A stretch of DNA of 30,328 nt from a virus. Positions 21,052-28,813 of this stretch are shown one piece after another. Below the pieces are notes generated by a model, which saw nothing but the letters and a program-made list of their open reading frames with translations, ran no database searches and had not been told where the DNA came from. Each line of letters starts with the position of its first letter. Positions within the stretch are counted from its first letter, which is position 1. Location: the IMG/VR virus record IMGVR_UViG_3300019377_000004, positions 1 to 30,328 of that record. One strand, written 5' to 3'. The translations under genes were made by a program, and so were the position numbers.

Positions 21052-22014
21052 CTAGGTGATGACCGTGATCACGCCGAGCCGGCGCGGGTTGTTGATGGAG
21101 AGATTGCCGGCCGTGTACACCTGCACGACTTCGGCGGTCTGGTTCGCGGGCCGGATGGCCGGTTCCGCCTTCGCCCAGCGGAGGTAGCGGAATTTGAGGT
21201 TCCGTCCGTTCAGACAGAACATCGTCGCGGCCGGGCAGTCCTCGTCGAACGTGACCTTGGCGCCCTTGAACTTGAGCACCTCGTTCTTGAATCCGCCGTC
21301 GCCGGACTCTTTCGAGGTGAAGCGCTCGTTGACCGTCAGCGTCGACTCGTAGCCTTCGAACGAGGTCTGATCGGAGACGAACCACTCGGGGTGCTCCTCC
21401 GCCGCGCCCTTCGAGCACGAGTTGTAGATGGACCGCATCGCGCCGCGCAGGTTGTCGAACGCGTTGGTGGTCTTCGTGCCGAGCGTCTGGCGATTGCGCC
21501 AGAACGGGAACGTCGCGCGGTTGATGCCGCCGACGGTGCCGGTCGTGGGCGTGGACGAGACGAGCAGCGCGAGGCCGCCGATGTCCTTGCCGCCGTTGCC
21601 GGTGCCGTCCGAGTACATCTGCCGGTTCATCGTCGCGAAGTGCGACTGCTTGCCGTTCTCGACCTTCGCATCGATCAGGGCAAACTTTGCCTCTTCGCCC
21701 ATCGCCCGCAGCTGCTCGATCTGCGAGTAGGAGATGGTCCCGGCGTTCTCTTTCCAGTTGAACCGCGCCGCGTCGAAGACGTCAACGGGCGTGACATTGA
21801 GCGGGTCGTAGCCGGAGTGCGACCCGAAGGTCGTGTTCTCGGCGTACATGAGCGTTTCCTCGATGAGGGCGCCACCGGGCTCTTTCGTGAACCCGCCGCC
21901 TTCCTTGAGGAGCTTCAGAAGGAGCTGACTGGTGAAGACGTTGTCTTCGGGCTTGCGGCGGACGACGCGTTCGAAGACGCTTGCCGTCAGCTGGCCAATA
22001 TTTGGATCGGGCAA
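21052..22014 (-). CDS. Major capsid protein
   Basis: The 320-aa protein matches a widespread major capsid family by its markers: LMYAENTTFGSHSGYDPLNV, then a WKENAGTISYSQIEQLRAMG E-loop/spine segment, MYSDGTGNGGKDIGGLALLV and TPTTGTVGGINRATFPFWRN. It also has ATMFCLNGRNLKFRYLRW near the end. 'IYSDGTGNGGKQIGGLQLLV' and 'GTVGGINRATWSFWRN' are near-invariant in this family, which is expected to adopt the HK97 fold. The start is TTG 22014 with an AGGAG site 7 bases upstream. That site lies in a 7-bp hairpin overlapping the scaffold stop, so translation is probably coupled to the scaffold gene. Confidence 0.93.
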   Translation of the reverse strand: MPDPNIGQLTASVFERVVRRKPEDNVFTSQLLLKLLKEGGGFTKEPGGALIEETLMYAENTTFGSHSGYDPLNVTPVDVFDAARFNWKENAGTISYSQIEQLRAMGEEAKFALIDAKVENGKQSHFATMNRQMYSDGTGNGGKDIGGLALLVSSTPTTGTVGGINRATFPFWRNRQTLGTKTTNAFDNLRGAMRSIYNSCSKGAAEEHPEWFVSDQTSFEGYESTLTVNERFTSKESGDGGFKNEVLKFKGAKVTFDEDCPAATMFCLNGRNLKFRYLRWAKAEPAIRPANQTAEVVQVYTAGNLSINNPRRLGVITVIT

Positions 22015-22016
22015 GT

Positions 22017-22033
22017 GCGGGCTCCTAGCCCGC
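22017..22033 (-). promoter_or_regulatory. Hairpin holding the MCP ribosome binding site
   Basis: On the minus strand GCGGGCT-AGG-AGCCCGC forms a perfect 7-bp stem with a 3-nt loop. It contains the scaffold stop codon TAG (22027-22025) and the AGGAG site of the capsid gene (22026-22022), seven bases from its TTG start. A ribosome terminating on scaffold mRNA would open it, coupling the two products. Pairing was checked base by base; the effect is inferred. Confidence 0.6.
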
Positions 22034-23026
22034 GGCGAGTCTCCGTGCTTCCTGACGAATAATGTCGCGTGTCGTCAGTTCAGAGTCCGGCCGGGGCGTG
22101 GATGGCCGTGGCGCTCCCGGTTGGACCGTGGAGGCCGAGGCTTTCCGTGTCAGTTGCCCCGAACGTTCGGCGTCCCATTGCGCGCGAAGGATCTTCTCTC
22201 CGTGCTCGCGGTCCGCGGCGATGTAGGCGTCGTAGAGTGCGGTGGGGGTCATCGGGCCCTTGTGGTTCGCGATGATCTTCTTGATGTGCGGCTTGAGTTG
22301 CGCGAAGCGGGGCCACTGCTCAGCGGCCTGCGTCACGAGATGTGTCGCCTCCGCCTTGCGTGCCGTCGTGAGCTTGTTCAGCTCGTGCTCATCGCGAATC
22401 GGGCCGTACTTCTCGTCGAACTGCTTGGTGAGTTGGCGCGCGTGCCACTGTTGCCATTCACGAAGCCGTTCCTCGCTGAAGGTCGCCCGGCCATCCGTCA
22501 ACGGGATGTCAGCTTTCGGCTCTACGTCCTCGACCGGCTTGGCAGTCGGCGCAGCGGCCGGAGCCGTCGCGTCCTCTCCGAGCTGGCTCTGGACCATGCG
22601 CACGAAGCCGCGCGGATCCTTCTGCAGCCACCCGTACAGCGACACGGCCGTGGATACATCCTTCGGCTGCGTCGTCTCCTCGATGCCGTACTCCGCCAAC
22701 GCTTTCCGCCGCGTGTTCGTGACGACCGCTTTGTGGCGGTCGAGCGGGATGGCGCCTGTGTTCGGGAGTGAACCGGGAGCCTCCGAGGTGCCGTCGGGCT
22801 GTGTCGCCGCCTGCGCGAGGGACGGATCTGGAGGAGTGTCGGGTGGCGTACCGTCCGACTTCGCGGCCTGCAGCTCTCGGAACACCGAGGCCGCGTCGGT
22901 CGCGACTGCCGTATCGCCAGCAGTAACCGAAGTGGAAGGACTGCTGTCGGCAGAGGCCGGAGACGGGGGAGCCGCCTGAGCGGTGTCCGTGGAGGGCGTA
23001 TCTGCGGTCAGCGGAGTGTCTTCCAT
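22025..23026 (-). CDS. Capsid scaffolding protein
   Basis: The 333-aa protein is acidic and disordered at the N-terminus (Pro, Ala, Thr, Ser over about 100 residues). A helical body follows: YGIEETTQPKDVSTAVSLYG, LREWQQWHARQLTKQFDEKY, NKLTTARKAEATHLVTQAAE. The C-terminus is basic and helical (ELTTRDIIRQEARRLAAG). This composition, the length and the position immediately before the major capsid gene are those of phage scaffold proteins, whose basic C-terminal helix binds coat protein. No protease domain is visible. The ATG at 23026 has no strong binding site, and a promoter with two dyads lies just upstream. Confidence 0.78.
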   Translation of the reverse strand: MEDTPLTADTPSTDTAQAAPPSPASADSSPSTSVTAGDTAVATDAASVFRELQAAKSDGTPPDTPPDPSLAQAATQPDGTSEAPGSLPNTGAIPLDRHKAVVTNTRRKALAEYGIEETTQPKDVSTAVSLYGWLQKDPRGFVRMVQSQLGEDATAPAAAPTAKPVEDVEPKADIPLTDGRATFSEERLREWQQWHARQLTKQFDEKYGPIRDEHELNKLTTARKAEATHLVTQAAEQWPRFAQLKPHIKKIIANHKGPMTPTALYDAYIAADREHGEKILRAQWDAERSGQLTRKASASTVQPGAPRPSTPRPDSELTTRDIIRQEARRLAAG

Positions 23027-23039
23027 GCCGGTACGGAAG

Positions 23040-23079
23040 AGTCTACTCCCCTAGACTGTCTGGTGTCAACGAATTGACA
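23040..23079 (-). promoter_or_regulatory. Late-operon promoter with two dyads
   Basis: On the minus strand TTGACA (23069-23064) and TAGACT (23045-23040) lie 18 nt apart; transcription would start near 23032, just before the scaffold gene. Two perfect inverted repeats overlap it: TGTCAA-CGAA-TTGACA (23064-23079) includes the -35, and AGTCTA-CTCCCC-TAGACT (23040-23057) includes the -10. This is the only clear promoter inside the late genes, and its dyads suggest regulation of capsid genes. Confidence 0.6.
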
Positions 23080-23096
23080 TGCCAAATCCTTGACGA

Positions 23097-23504
23097 TCAA
23101 TCCCTCCCATAGCGGGCGTGGAACTCCTCCGTCACCTGCTTGATGGCTGCGATGGTCTCCGGGTTCGGCTTGTACTCCGGCGTCGTGGCCTTCGTCTGCG
23201 CCTGCCGCTCGGCCAGGGCGCGTCCGGCTTCCAGGTTGACGCTCGACCATGAAGATGTGTGCGGGCTCGTGTCCGAGCCCGGCACCGGGACATGGCGCAC
23301 CATCTCGACGAGGCCGTGCTCTTTCAGGTAGCGGCGCTTCTCGCTGCGCGAGTAGAACGTGACCGGCTCGGGGCCGACGTTGTGCAGGGTCTCGCCGCCG
23401 GGGATGTCATTTGGCTGCACGCCGACGTTGGCGGGCTCGTGGCCGTCTTTGCAGAACGGCCAATCACCCACCGCCAGCGGCTTTCCACACTCTGAACAGG
23501 TCAC
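23097..23504 (-). CDS. Zinc-ribbon phage protein
   Basis: The 135-aa protein uses GTG 23504, overlapping the stop of the gene before it (GTGA). The N-terminus is a zinc ribbon, TCSECGKPLAVGDWPFCKDG then H: C..C...C...H. The middle reads PEPVTFYSRSEKRRYLKEHG, then LVEMVRHVPVPGSDTSPHTS. This 'FYSRSERRRYLKERGL.E.VRHVPxPGTDxSPHT' segment is shared by many phage head-module proteins of unknown function. The tail is helical. It is likely a DNA- or protein-binding accessory of packaging or assembly. Confidence 0.75.
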   Translation of the reverse strand: MTCSECGKPLAVGDWPFCKDGHEPANVGVQPNDIPGGETLHNVGPEPVTFYSRSEKRRYLKEHGLVEMVRHVPVPGSDTSPHTSSWSSVNLEAGRALAERQAQTKATTPEYKPNPETIAAIKQVTEEFHARYGRD

Positions 23505-24517
23505 GCCGTGACGACCGCCTCGGCGTCAACCTTCGCCGACGACACGACCATCGCCGCATCGTCCGGCAGCCATGCGCCAGCGATGATGAGGCGCTTCTCG
23601 ATGACGTCAGCCTTGTAGCCGCGCATCTTCGCGGCAATATCCACGACGAGTGGAAGCCACTTCGCCAGTTCGCCAGCGGACGAGTCCAACGCCGCGAGCG
23701 CGGACGCCATTCCGTCGAGAAAATCGCGCTCGGTCTCGGCGTTCGTTGAAATCGCGTACTGTTCACCGTTTCGATGGAGCCTTACGTCGCCTCGTAGCAT
23801 CGTCATTCCTTTCGTTTTAACCTGTTCTGAAAGATTCCTTACTGCCGGACGCCCTTGTAGCGTCATGTCAGTCGTTAAAACGTACTCCGATATACCCCGC
23901 CGATCTGCGTCGCCACAGTGCGGCGAGCGACTGCCCAGGAACGACTCGGGATCGTGTTTGCCTGGAGTGCCGGCGCCATGAAAATGCTTCTTCCCACATA
24001 TTGGACAGACTGGAATGACCCACTGAGGCTTTGCGCCGGCTTCAAGACGGACATGGGCATACACGTACGGCTCATTCGGGGACGCTAGCATCGCGCGCTT
24101 GGAAGTTACGCTTGGTGGCCAGATACGACGCGCATATTCAAGAGCTTGAAGAAACGAGCCCATTTCGACCCATCCCTTCTCTCGCATATGCCTTTCCCAC
24201 CAAGCCTCCCAGACGCGCCCCTTGTCGAAAAAGTAGGGCCGTCCGTCGTGGCCGTACGCTCGCGTACATTCAACTCCATACTCCGTGACGAGCCAAGAGT
24301 CGAAAGCCTTGATGACCGGATGAATTTGTAGATGTCCGCCTTGGCGCTGAAAACCCTGATGTGTCCCCGGATCGCACGCCGAGCACATGCCGTCGATCAG
24401 AAAGCCTTCCATGCCGCACGACTCGCAATGGCCGTCGTGGGTCCGGTCGGCATAGTCAGTTGGCTTTTTTCCCTTAAACTTGCTCGCTGATCTCCAGACT
24501 TTCGAAATGTCGATCAT
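23501..24517 (-). CDS. Protein with two Cys/His clusters; possible fusion
   Basis: The 338-aa product has a first Cys cluster at about residues 31-52 (CESCGMEGFLIDGMCSACDP, then GTH). A second lies near 171-203 (CPICGKKHFHGAGTPGKHDP and a later PHCGD), a 'CP.CGk.H.HGag...R.HC' motif of small phage proteins. A domain with YGVECTRAYGHDGRPYFFDK lies between. The C-terminal third starts at an internal ATG (23806, MTMLRGDVRLHRNGEQ) with an AAAGGA sequence directly in front, so it may also be translated alone. The central part looks lower in GC than its neighbours. It starts with an ATGA overlap with a zinc-ribbon gene. Function is unknown; DNA or RNA binding is plausible. Confidence 0.65.
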   Translation of the reverse strand: MIDISKVWRSASKFKGKKPTDYADRTHDGHCESCGMEGFLIDGMCSACDPGTHQGFQRQGGHLQIHPVIKAFDSWLVTEYGVECTRAYGHDGRPYFFDKGRVWEAWWERHMREKGWVEMGSFLQALEYARRIWPPSVTSKRAMLASPNEPYVYAHVRLEAGAKPQWVIPVCPICGKKHFHGAGTPGKHDPESFLGSRSPHCGDADRRGISEYVLTTDMTLQGRPAVRNLSEQVKTKGMTMLRGDVRLHRNGEQYAISTNAETERDFLDGMASALAALDSSAGELAKWLPLVVDIAAKMRGYKADVIEKRLIIAGAWLPDDAAMVVSSAKVDAEAVVTA

Positions 24518-24639
24518 GGCTTCGGCATCTCCGCAGGCTTCTCACGCGGCGTCCACGCGTGCCCGCACGGGAGGCACGCGTAGTCGCCGCTCGGTCGCAT
24601 CAACAGTTCGCTGCTGCCGCATCGCGGACAGGTCGCCAT
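24514..24639 (-). CDS. Zinc-ribbon microprotein, copy A
   Basis: The 41-aa protein runs from ATG 24639 and reads MATCPRCGSSELLMRPSGDY, then ACLPCGHAWTPREKPAEMPK and P. It has the two CxxC knuckles of a zinc ribbon (C4, C7, C22, C25) plus GHAW. It overlaps the next gene as ATGA. It is a tandem copy of the next zinc-ribbon gene upstream (copy B), sharing CPRC, RPSGD, CGHAW and an EMPK tail. It is likely a small nucleic-acid- or protein-binding factor. Confidence 0.8.
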   Translation of the reverse strand: MATCPRCGSSELLMRPSGDYACLPCGHAWTPREKPAEMPKP

Positions 24640-24767
24640 AGTTTAGGCATCTCCGGCGCCTTCTCATGCTCGCGCCACGCGTGGCCGCACGACATACAGA
24701 CGCGATCGCCGCTCGGTCGCGTCGAGATGTACACGGCGCTACTCTCACAGCGCGGACACGTCGTCAC
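24600..24767 (-). CDS. Zinc-ribbon microprotein, copy B
   Basis: This 55-aa gene uses GTG 24767, overlapping the previous stop as GTGA. It encodes (V/M)TTCPRCESSAVYISTRPS, then GDRVCMSCGHAWREHEKAPE and MPK. It has CxxC pairs C4/C7 and C24/C27, aligned with copy A. After the shared EMPK the frame continues 13 residues further, overlapping copy A by 40 bases. Similar DNA over about 120 bp shows a tandem duplication with divergence. The two copies may have distinct partners. The lengths suggest nucleic-acid or assembly accessory roles. Confidence 0.75.
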   Translation of the reverse strand: MTTCPRCESSAVYISTRPSGDRVCMSCGHAWREHEKAPEMPKLWRPVRDAAAANC

Positions 24768-25234
24768 GGCACCTGTACGACGTACAGGTCCTTGGTCGAG
24801 CGCATGTAGCGCCGGCCGCCGCTCACCACCACCAACGGCAGCGGCTTGGCCACTCGGACCTTCACGCCGTCCTCCGGCCCCACCGGGCCGTCTGTGAGGC
24901 GCACCGTTTCGTACTCCTCGCCGTCATGGCCTTCCAGGATCGGCGCGTCCGCGTCGGCCATCGTGGGGCCGCTGGAGACCGGCTTCTGCGGCTCGGCGGA
25001 CTTCACGAAGTCCTCCGGCTGCTTGCCGGCAGGCGCGGCGGATGGCGTGCTCTCGGTTCCCAGGCCTTCGTTCTGGCCCCGATTCTTCCGGGGGTCTGGG
25101 CTCGCCGCGCCATGCGGGTCGTTCTCCGTGCCGATGCCTTCATTTTGGCCGCGCGCCGGCCGCGTCTGCTCAGGCTTCGCGTCCGGTTCGGTGTCGTGCT
25201 TCGTCGGTTTCGTCGCGGGATGTGGATTCGCCAT
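24764..25234 (-). CDS. Disordered protein with repeated RGQNEG motif
   Basis: The 156-aa protein starts after an AAAGGAG site. The N-terminal 90 residues are charged, proline-rich and disordered. They carry two copies of a motif, RGQNEGIGTENDP and RGQNEGLGTESTP, about 25 residues apart. The C-terminal 60 residues form strands (EYETVRLTDGPVGPEDGVKV then RRYMRSTKDLYVVQVP). It lies between the portal and zinc-ribbon genes. It may be a portal- or scaffold-linked assembly factor. No family was recognised. Confidence 0.65.
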   Translation of the reverse strand: MANPHPATKPTKHDTEPDAKPEQTRPARGQNEGIGTENDPHGAASPDPRKNRGQNEGLGTESTPSAAPAGKQPEDFVKSAEPQKPVSSGPTMADADAPILEGHDGEEYETVRLTDGPVGPEDGVKVRVAKPLPLVVVSGGRRYMRSTKDLYVVQVP

Positions 25235-25250
25235 CAGTGTCTCCTTTTGC

Positions 25251-27281
25251 CTAGTTCACGGTCGGCGCGCCGCCGCGCATCTGGTGCTGATTGATCGGCT
25301 CGGCGGTCGGCACCGCGCCGGGATGAGGCTGTTGCACAGGCGGTGCCGTCCCTGGCGCGCCGGGCGCCTGCTGCTGCTGCGCCACGAGCCCCGGCGGCAT
25401 CTCGATCCCGATCTGCGCGAGGATCGCCAACACCATCGGGTTGCTCAGATCCTCGGCCTTGAACGACAGATTGATCTTCGGCGGCTCCGGCTTCGGTTCC
25501 GCCGGCGGCGTCTCCACCACGATCTTGTCCGGGTCCAGGTTGTGCTTCGTCAGCAGCGCCTTCAGGAGCTCCGTGCGGCGCACGTTCGGATCGCGGCCGA
25601 TCAGGTTGTAGAGATTCGCGGCCTGCCGGCGCTCGACATCCGCATCGAGGCGCAGCGCGCTATCCGGCTTCGCGCTGAACACGAACTCGCCCTGCACGGC
25701 CTTGCGGTCCCACTGCTGGAGCGCCTTCTGTCCATCGGGCCCGACGATTTCGACAAAGCCTGCATCATCCTTGAACTGCTGCAGCAAGCTCGCGAACTTC
25801 GCGGCGCCGGTCGTGAACCACCGCAGAAACCGCTTGCGCTCCTTGTCGAGGCGCACGTCGGATACCGCCGTCGCGTCGCGCACTTCCGTCGCGGTGCGGC
25901 CTTCGGTCTCCACGGTCGCGGGCCGGATGGCCCAGGTGTCGCGCAAGTCCTTCTCGCCGATCTCGTTGAACTGATAGTTGTCGCGCGGGAACATCGGCAA
26001 CGAGACGATGCCGATCTGCTCGTTGCCGTTCCCGTCGACGCCGATGCGCGACATGATTTCGCCGCGCTCCATCTTTTCGAGCGTCTCCTTCGTGAGTAGA
26101 TCGCGGTTGTACCACTGCATGGGCAGCGCGCGGTCGCGGAACTGCGCCATCTGCGTGCGTCCCAGGGAAATCTCCTCGCTGAGCGGTCGCGCGATCCCGA
26201 CATCGCTCACGGGATAGGCGCTGCCCGGCAGGAACCGCAGCGTCAGCGGGTGAATCGGGAACCCCTCCATGCCGTGCAGCTTCCCGTCGTTCGGCCGGCC
26301 CTCCTGGCCGTCGCCCAGCCACTGATACGGGGAGTTCCGGTACCTCACCGGCTTGTTGTGGCCCTTGATCAGCACCAGCTCCTTGAGCTGATTCGGCAGC
26401 GGGTCCTCGTCAGGCGCGAAGACGGCAGCCTTCAGCCAGATCTCGTAGCCCTCCACCTGCTTCAGCGCGCCGCCCTCACGCGTCGGACGCTCTTCGCTCG
26501 AGAGCGTCTCGCGGGGCGTCTGGATGGTCGCGGCGAAGTCGTCCGGCAGGTTCAGCTCCTTCTTCGCCTGCGTGAAGTCCATGACGAACTTCATCCCCAG
26601 CCACGCGGCACGGTCGAAGCGGCTGCCGACGAAGTCCACCGGGATGAGCAGATCCTCCGTCGGAAACTCGTTCCAGAAGTACTGCTCGTGCGCGAGGTAG
26701 GGCTCGTCCTGCAGTTGCGGCTCGCCGGTCATCGGGTCGACGGCCTGCACCATCCGCGGCTGCTGCGTCTGCGGGTCCACCGGGGGCGCACCCGTCATCG
26801 GATCCGGCGGCGCGGGCTGCAGCACCGGCACCTGCCGCGTGCGAATGTCCGCCACGTAACCGATCTTGCTCGCCGCGATGCCGCAGAGCAGCACATCCGT
26901 CGCCATCTCGTCGATCAGCGTCGGCGCGTCGGCGTTTTCCTCGCCGAGCTCGTGATTGACCGCGGCCGCGAACGTCGGCACCGCCGCCGCGCTCGCCGGG
27001 TTCTTCGGCTTCAGATGCACTTCCGGCACCTGGAACACGAGCTGCGATTTCTTCTGCTCGACGTAGCTGTATTCGAGCGGCACCTGCACGGCGTGATCGC
27101 GCGGGGTGACGTCGAGCACCTTGCCCATGTAGGCGCGCACGTTCTTTTGCCAGCCGATCTTCAGCTGATCGACGACGTGTTCACTCGCGGTGATCCGATT
27201 CATCCACTCGCCCACGAGCGTCTCCTCACGGGCGGGATCCGGCGGCATGCCTTCGGTCGCGGCGATCTGTTCTTCAGCCAT
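25251..27281 (-). CDS. Portal protein (large, P22-type podovirus)
   Basis: The 676-aa protein forms the dodecameric DNA entry ring. The start is ATG 27281 with AAAGGT upstream. Features include the wing and clip region (QLKIGWQKNVRAYMGKVLDV, PLEYSYVEQKKSQLVFQVPE), a stem/crown segment (DNYQFNEIGEKDLRDTWAIR, GRTATEVRDATAVSDVRLDK) and a C-terminal coiled part (LDADVERRQAANLYNLIGRD). The 'TATEVRDAT' pattern is characteristic of the large portals of P22-like phages, where it precedes the barrel. The last 90 residues are Pro/Gln-rich. Its size fits a podovirus. It follows TerL in the operon, the usual order. Confidence 0.9.
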   Translation of the reverse strand: MAEEQIAATEGMPPDPAREETLVGEWMNRITASEHVVDQLKIGWQKNVRAYMGKVLDVTPRDHAVQVPLEYSYVEQKKSQLVFQVPEVHLKPKNPASAAAVPTFAAAVNHELGEENADAPTLIDEMATDVLLCGIAASKIGYVADIRTRQVPVLQPAPPDPMTGAPPVDPQTQQPRMVQAVDPMTGEPQLQDEPYLAHEQYFWNEFPTEDLLIPVDFVGSRFDRAAWLGMKFVMDFTQAKKELNLPDDFAATIQTPRETLSSEERPTREGGALKQVEGYEIWLKAAVFAPDEDPLPNQLKELVLIKGHNKPVRYRNSPYQWLGDGQEGRPNDGKLHGMEGFPIHPLTLRFLPGSAYPVSDVGIARPLSEEISLGRTQMAQFRDRALPMQWYNRDLLTKETLEKMERGEIMSRIGVDGNGNEQIGIVSLPMFPRDNYQFNEIGEKDLRDTWAIRPATVETEGRTATEVRDATAVSDVRLDKERKRFLRWFTTGAAKFASLLQQFKDDAGFVEIVGPDGQKALQQWDRKAVQGEFVFSAKPDSALRLDADVERRQAANLYNLIGRDPNVRRTELLKALLTKHNLDPDKIVVETPPAEPKPEPPKINLSFKAEDLSNPMVLAILAQIGIEMPPGLVAQQQQAPGAPGTAPPVQQPHPGAVPTAEPINQHQMRGGAPTVN

Positions 27282-27292
27282 CGGTCTACCTT

Positions 27293-28813
27293 TCACGCGC
27301 CGTACTGATGCCGGCGCACGTTGTTCACGCCGAGCACGTGGCGCGACGTCTCTGCGGCCGCCGCCTGCTGGCGGAGATACCCCACCGTGCCCGGCGGGTA
27401 GATGTGTTGTTCGGGGACGTGCGCGCCGATCGGCGCTTTGAGCCCGGAGACGAGAAACCGCAGCGCGTCGAGCGGGTGATCGAACCCGTGCGTGTCGAGG
27501 TCGTTATCGTCGTGCTCGTCCACCGACGCTTCCCCGAACGCGCGAATCAGCTGCTTGCAGTCCGGATGCACCTTCAGGAACGGCGTGCCGTCAGGATGGT
27601 TGCGCAGCCACGCGCGGAGGCGCGCCCAGCCGTTCACGCGATCGCGCTCGCCTTCGACGCAGGGCACGCCGTGCTTGCCGAAGGTGCTGAGGATCGTCTC
27701 GACGCTCTCGTGTCCAGTCCCGGCGGCCATCTTCGGGTCGGCAAACGTGCGCCGGATCATCAGCCCGCGCGCGCGGTTGTATTTCACGATCTCAGCGGCC
27801 ACTTCGCGCGCGATCAGCTTGTCCTTATTGCGGCCGTTGAAGGTGTACTCATGTTCGATGTAGAGGTGCCCGTCGTCGCCGTAGACCGCCCACAGGCACA
27901 CGCCCTCGTCGGTCATGTATCCCCAATCGATGCCGCAGAAGCGTGGCACGCCGTTGGGGAACGGCCGGAACTCCATGACGTGCGCGCGGCGTGGCATTCC
28001 GTCGTCGAGCGGCGGCTTGTCGGACTTGCGGAACTCGCTGAAGAACCCGTCTTCCGACGCGTCCCAATCGCCGTCGCGATACGCGGCGCGCAGCCCGGGC
28101 GGCAGGCGGTTCAACTGCTTCTGATATTGCTCCTGATTCAGATAGGGGTTGTCCGCGGGCAGCGCCGGGATGTAGTCGTAATCGTCCGGTGTGTAATCCT
28201 CGTCCTCGTCGACCGTGAGGTCCTTCAGGATCCACCGCCGCTTCGCCCACGCGCCGATGTGCTTCTTCCCGGTCGCCGGGTTCGTGCCGCCGCCGACGCG
28301 CGGGATGAGGCCAGGGATCGTGGTGCGCGCGCACGTCGAGATCGAGAGATACATCTCCTCGGTGAAGGTCACGATCTCATCGATTTCGATGCGATCGTAC
28401 TCCGCCGACAAGTACTGCTCGATGTCCTGTTCGTGCGTGCAGTGGCCAAACTCGACGAGGCTGCCCGTCTTCGGGAAATGCACGACGCCCGCGCCGATCT
28501 CATTCGGCTTGAAGATAGCCTCAACCCCTTGTGCCTCCTCCGGCACGAAACGGAGGTGCGAGCGCTGCATCTCCTTCTTCATGCGGCGCAAGATCAAGCA
28601 CTTCATCTTCGGCACGATCAGGCAGGGGCCGAAGCAGTCGAACCGCAGCGCCTTCGACTTTCCACAACCCTTCGAGCCGCCGTACAGCGGGTACGGCGCC
28701 ACGCTCTGGTGGTACTGCACCTGTTTCGCGAACGGCTCGTACACGACGCGCCCGTTCACCACGAACTTGTAGGTGGACGGGTCGACGCCGGGCGGGACAG
28801 GAGTGGCGATCAT
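27293..28813 (-). CDS. terL: Terminase large subunit
   Basis: The 506-aa protein is the packaging motor with ATPase and nuclease domains. Walker A is GGSKGCGKS (45-53), and Walker B is RIEIDE with D145 and E146 (141-146). The nuclease domain carries CGIDWGY (D296), FADPK (D359) and DHPLDALRF (D445, H446, D449), the usual acid triad positions. The order and spacing match terminases of podoviruses. The ATG at 28813 overlaps the preceding gene's stop (TGATG). A distinct small subunit was not found in the window; the zinc-finger gene upstream occupies the usual small-subunit position. Confidence 0.95.
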   Translation of the reverse strand: MIATPVPPGVDPSTYKFVVNGRVVYEPFAKQVQYHQSVAPYPLYGGSKGCGKSKALRFDCFGPCLIVPKMKCLILRRMKKEMQRSHLRFVPEEAQGVEAIFKPNEIGAGVVHFPKTGSLVEFGHCTHEQDIEQYLSAEYDRIEIDEIVTFTEEMYLSISTCARTTIPGLIPRVGGGTNPATGKKHIGAWAKRRWILKDLTVDEDEDYTPDDYDYIPALPADNPYLNQEQYQKQLNRLPPGLRAAYRDGDWDASEDGFFSEFRKSDKPPLDDGMPRRAHVMEFRPFPNGVPRFCGIDWGYMTDEGVCLWAVYGDDGHLYIEHEYTFNGRNKDKLIAREVAAEIVKYNRARGLMIRRTFADPKMAAGTGHESVETILSTFGKHGVPCVEGERDRVNGWARLRAWLRNHPDGTPFLKVHPDCKQLIRAFGEASVDEHDDNDLDTHGFDHPLDALRFLVSGLKAPIGAHVPEQHIYPPGTVGYLRQQAAAAETSRHVLGVNNVRRHQYGA

